Assembly: GCA_021442845.1 (NCBI GenBank)
Contig: JABUSD010000385.1
Span: 1 to 7,839, forward strand
DNA: 7,839 bases
From: Holdemanella sp.
GTDB taxonomy: Bacteria; Bacillota_I; Bacilli_A; Erysipelotrichales; Erysipelotrichaceae
Reading direction: 5' to 3'
Below, piece by piece: positions 6,450 through 7,839 of this stretch. Every line of letters starts with the position of its first letter. Position 1 is the stretch's first letter. Made by a program: the position numbers and the translations under genes. Under the pieces are notes generated by a model, which had not been told where the DNA came from, did no database searches, and was given only the letters and a program-made list of their open reading frames with translations.

Positions 6450-7187
6450 TTATAGTGTTTGCAGCTTTTCCTTGATTTGTGCTAAAGCAGCATCCACCTT
6501 GGATGCATCTTTACCACCAGCCTGTGCCATATCTGGTTTTCCACCACCGTTACCAGCGCAGATCTGGGCTGCTAATTTGACTAGCTGGCCAGCATTGGCT
6601 CCTTGTTTGATGGCATCTTTTCCAGCTCCTGCTACAAAGACAACCTTATCAGCCGATGTTGATACAAAGAATACCACAATCTTTTCATCCTGTGCCTTTA
6701 AGTTTGATACGATATCTTTCAAAGCCTTGGCATCCATTCCATCCACTTTCTTGATCAGAGCATGAACAGATCCCATATCAATAGCTTCATGTACCCATTC
6801 ATTTGACTTCAAAGTAAAGATCTGGTTTTTCAGATTATCGATTTCCTTCTGCAAAGCCTTCATCTGATCATAGGCAGCATCTACCTTCTCATCGATATTC
6901 TTGATTCCTTTTGAACGGGCGCTATTGGCAATATTCTCTAACATTTCATGTTCATGAGCAATTTCATTATAGGCTGCCAGTCTTGTCTTTGCGGTAATTC
7001 TTCGTGAATCCGATCCAATTGATTCTTCTGAGATAATCTTACAGATTCCGATTTCATTTGTGTTATTGACATGGCATCCAGCACAGAATTCCTTGGATAC
7101 ATCTCCCATTGAAACAACACGTACTTCATCCCCATACTTTTCGTTGAATAAAGACATAGCCCCTGTCTTCTTTGCTTCTTCAATGGT
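6450..7187 (-). CDS. alaS: Alanyl-tRNA synthetase, C-terminal part only
   Basis: About 245 residues of an enzyme normally near 870 long; the aminoacylation and tRNA-recognition domains are absent. Numbered in the continuous frame, EEAKKTGAMSLFNEKYGDEVRVV (203-225) is the end of the editing domain. FCAGCHVNNTNEIG (234-247) has the zinc-binding CxxxH pair (C235, H239). A helical, coiled-coil stretch runs about 275-325. The C-Ala/DHHA1 domain (about 369-445) contains GNGGGKPDMAQAGGKD (412-427). AlaRS charges tRNA-Ala, and this part covers editing and tRNA binding. The segment GSDSRRITAKTRLAAY differs from the usual GxGxRRIEAxTG pattern. Its place before ireB matches the conserved order, so this is the organism's true alaS 3' end. 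The 5' part is replaced by a GH13 fragment upstream of about 7167-7190, probably by a chimeric join. A true fusion protein is unlikely. Confidence 0.88.
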   Translation of the reverse strand, partial: TIEEAKKTGAMSLFNEKYGDEVRVVSMGDVSKEFCAGCHVNNTNEIGICKIISEESIGSDSRRITAKTRLAAYNEIAHEHEMLENIANSARSKGIKNIDEKVDAAYDQMKALQKEIDNLKNQIFTLKSNEWVHEAIDMGSVHALIKKVDGMDAKALKDIVSNLKAQDEKIVVFFVSTSADKVVFVAGAGKDAIKQGANAGQLVKLAAQICAGNGGGKPDMAQAGGKDASKVDAALAQIKEKLQTL

Positions 7188-7190
7188 AAC
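7167..7190 (-). other. Junction between GH13 glucosidase and alaS coding sequence
   Basis: The continuous frame changes protein family here. Upstream residues end in the GH13 motif TVGECAGVT (193-201); downstream residues begin the AlaRS motif EEAKKTGAMSLF (203-214). VTIEEAKK is plausible in both families, so the break lies in a short shared stretch and cannot be placed to the base. GC rises sharply across it: sample 60-bp lines give 23/60 at 6901-6960 and 31/60 at 7321-7380. This pattern is typical of a join at microhomology, whether by assembly, amplification chimera or recombination. Confidence 0.8.
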
Positions 7191-7839
7191 GCCGGCACAC
7201 TCACCGACGGTCATGATGTCATATCGGGAAAGGACCTTTTTATTCATCTCCTGAAGGTATTCATGGACATGGGGGCCGTTGCAGGTAAACATGCAGTCTG
7301 CATATAAGGCGCCTTCCGCCTTCGGTGCATCCGGCAGTCCCGCAGGCTTGGAGATCATGGAAATAACATCCATACGGAAACCGTCGATCCCCTTGTCACA
7401 CCACCAGGTCATCATCCGGAACACTTCATCTCTCACTTTGGGATTATCCCAGTTCAGATCCGGCTGCTTCTTTGAAAAGCAGTGGAGGTAATACATCTGA
7501 GTCGTCTCATCCCACTCCCATGCGGAGCCTGAGAAGCAGCTTCCCCAGTTATTCGGAACGTTCCCGTCCTTTGCCTCACGCCAGATATAATAATCTCTCT
7601 TTGCATTGTCCTTAGAGGAGCGGCTCTCCACGAACCACTTATGTTCATCGGAGGTATGGTTCACCACAAGGTCCATGACGATCCTGATCCCTCTCTCATG
7701 GGCAGCCGCAAGCAGCTCATCAAAATCGTCCATAGTACCGAACTCATCCATGATATCCTGATAATCGGCGATGTCATAACCGTTCAAAAGGGAGAGACCG
7801 ATACCCCGGTTCCCGTCGAGATAGAGGAGATAGTGGAAA
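7188..7839 (-). CDS. GH13 oligo-1,6-glucosidase/alpha-glucosidase, internal fragment
   Basis: About 200 recognisable residues of a protein normally near 550. In the continuous frame, NGYDIADYQDIMDEFGTMDDFDELL (2-26) is the start of the catalytic barrel. DLVVNHTSDEH (39-49) is conserved region I, and WDNPKVRDEV (113-122) is also typical. GIDGFRMDVI (133-142) holds the catalytic nucleophile D140, and MTVGECAG (192-199) holds the general acid E196. The frame then passes into AlaRS, so the third catalytic Asp (region IV), the barrel end and the C-terminal domain are lost and no active enzyme is expected. These enzymes hydrolyse terminal alpha-1,6 or alpha-1,4 glucosidic links in oligosaccharides in the cytoplasm. 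The frame has a TTG at 7787 but stays open to the window edge, so that codon is probably not the start. Codon use is GC-richer than all neighbours, suggesting another genome. The last 50 bp do not match the expected family sequence. Confidence 0.85.

Noticed and set aside
6938..7204. Minus-strand 88-codon frame overlapping the alaS part
   Set aside because: It is an alternative frame of the alaS and junction sequence with no recognisable protein features.
7741..7839. Plus-strand open reading stretch at the right edge that could suggest a divergent gene
   Set aside because: It is antisense to conserved GH13 codons up to 7787 and no start or ribosome site supports it; the last 50 bp are too short to judge.

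Overview
The window looks like a low-GC Gram-positive (Bacillota) chromosome segment. The proteins resemble Erysipelotrichia-type versions of Bacillus families, but the genus cannot be fixed from sequence alone. All supported genes read on the minus strand, so the transcription order runs from high to low coordinates. The gene order (alaS, ireB, ruvX, a DUF1292 gene, mltG, greA, comEA, comEC, holA) follows the well-known Bacillota neighbourhood (alaS-yrzL-yrrK-yrzB-yrrL-greA, with comEA/comEC-holA joined on).

Right end, 6450-7839: one continuous open frame whose downstream part is the C-terminal third of alanyl-tRNA synthetase and whose upstream part is a GH13 alpha-glucosidase fragment with clearly higher GC. 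The two meet at about 7167-7190, inside a short motif (IEEAKK) plausible in both families. This is most simply a chimeric join from assembly, amplification or recombination, not a designed fusion. An intrinsic terminator closes alaS at 6425-6443.

Middle, 3764-6406: a promoter with an extended -10 (6377-6406) drives ireB, ruvX, the DUF1292 gene and mltG, which are tightly packed or overlapping. A strong GC-rich hairpin encloses the ruvX stop codon. greA has its own good promoter just after mltG.

Left middle, 356-3712: comEA, comEC and holA follow greA. comEA/comEC and comEC/holA are joined by 4-bp ATGA overlaps, and an intrinsic terminator follows holA at once. ComEA and ComEC are the DNA receptor and channel of natural transformation; HolA is the clamp-loader delta subunit.

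Left end, 1-354: a partial RelE/ParE-superfamily (HigB-like) toxin gene starts with TTG at 260 and runs off the window. Its promoter is bracketed by two identical 19-bp palindromic sites, the expected layout of an autoregulated toxin-antitoxin operon; the antitoxin would lie beyond base 1.

No clearly new multi-gene system is visible. The items most worth checking are the alaS/GH13 junction, the duplicated operators of the toxin operon, and the hairpin on the ruvX stop codon.
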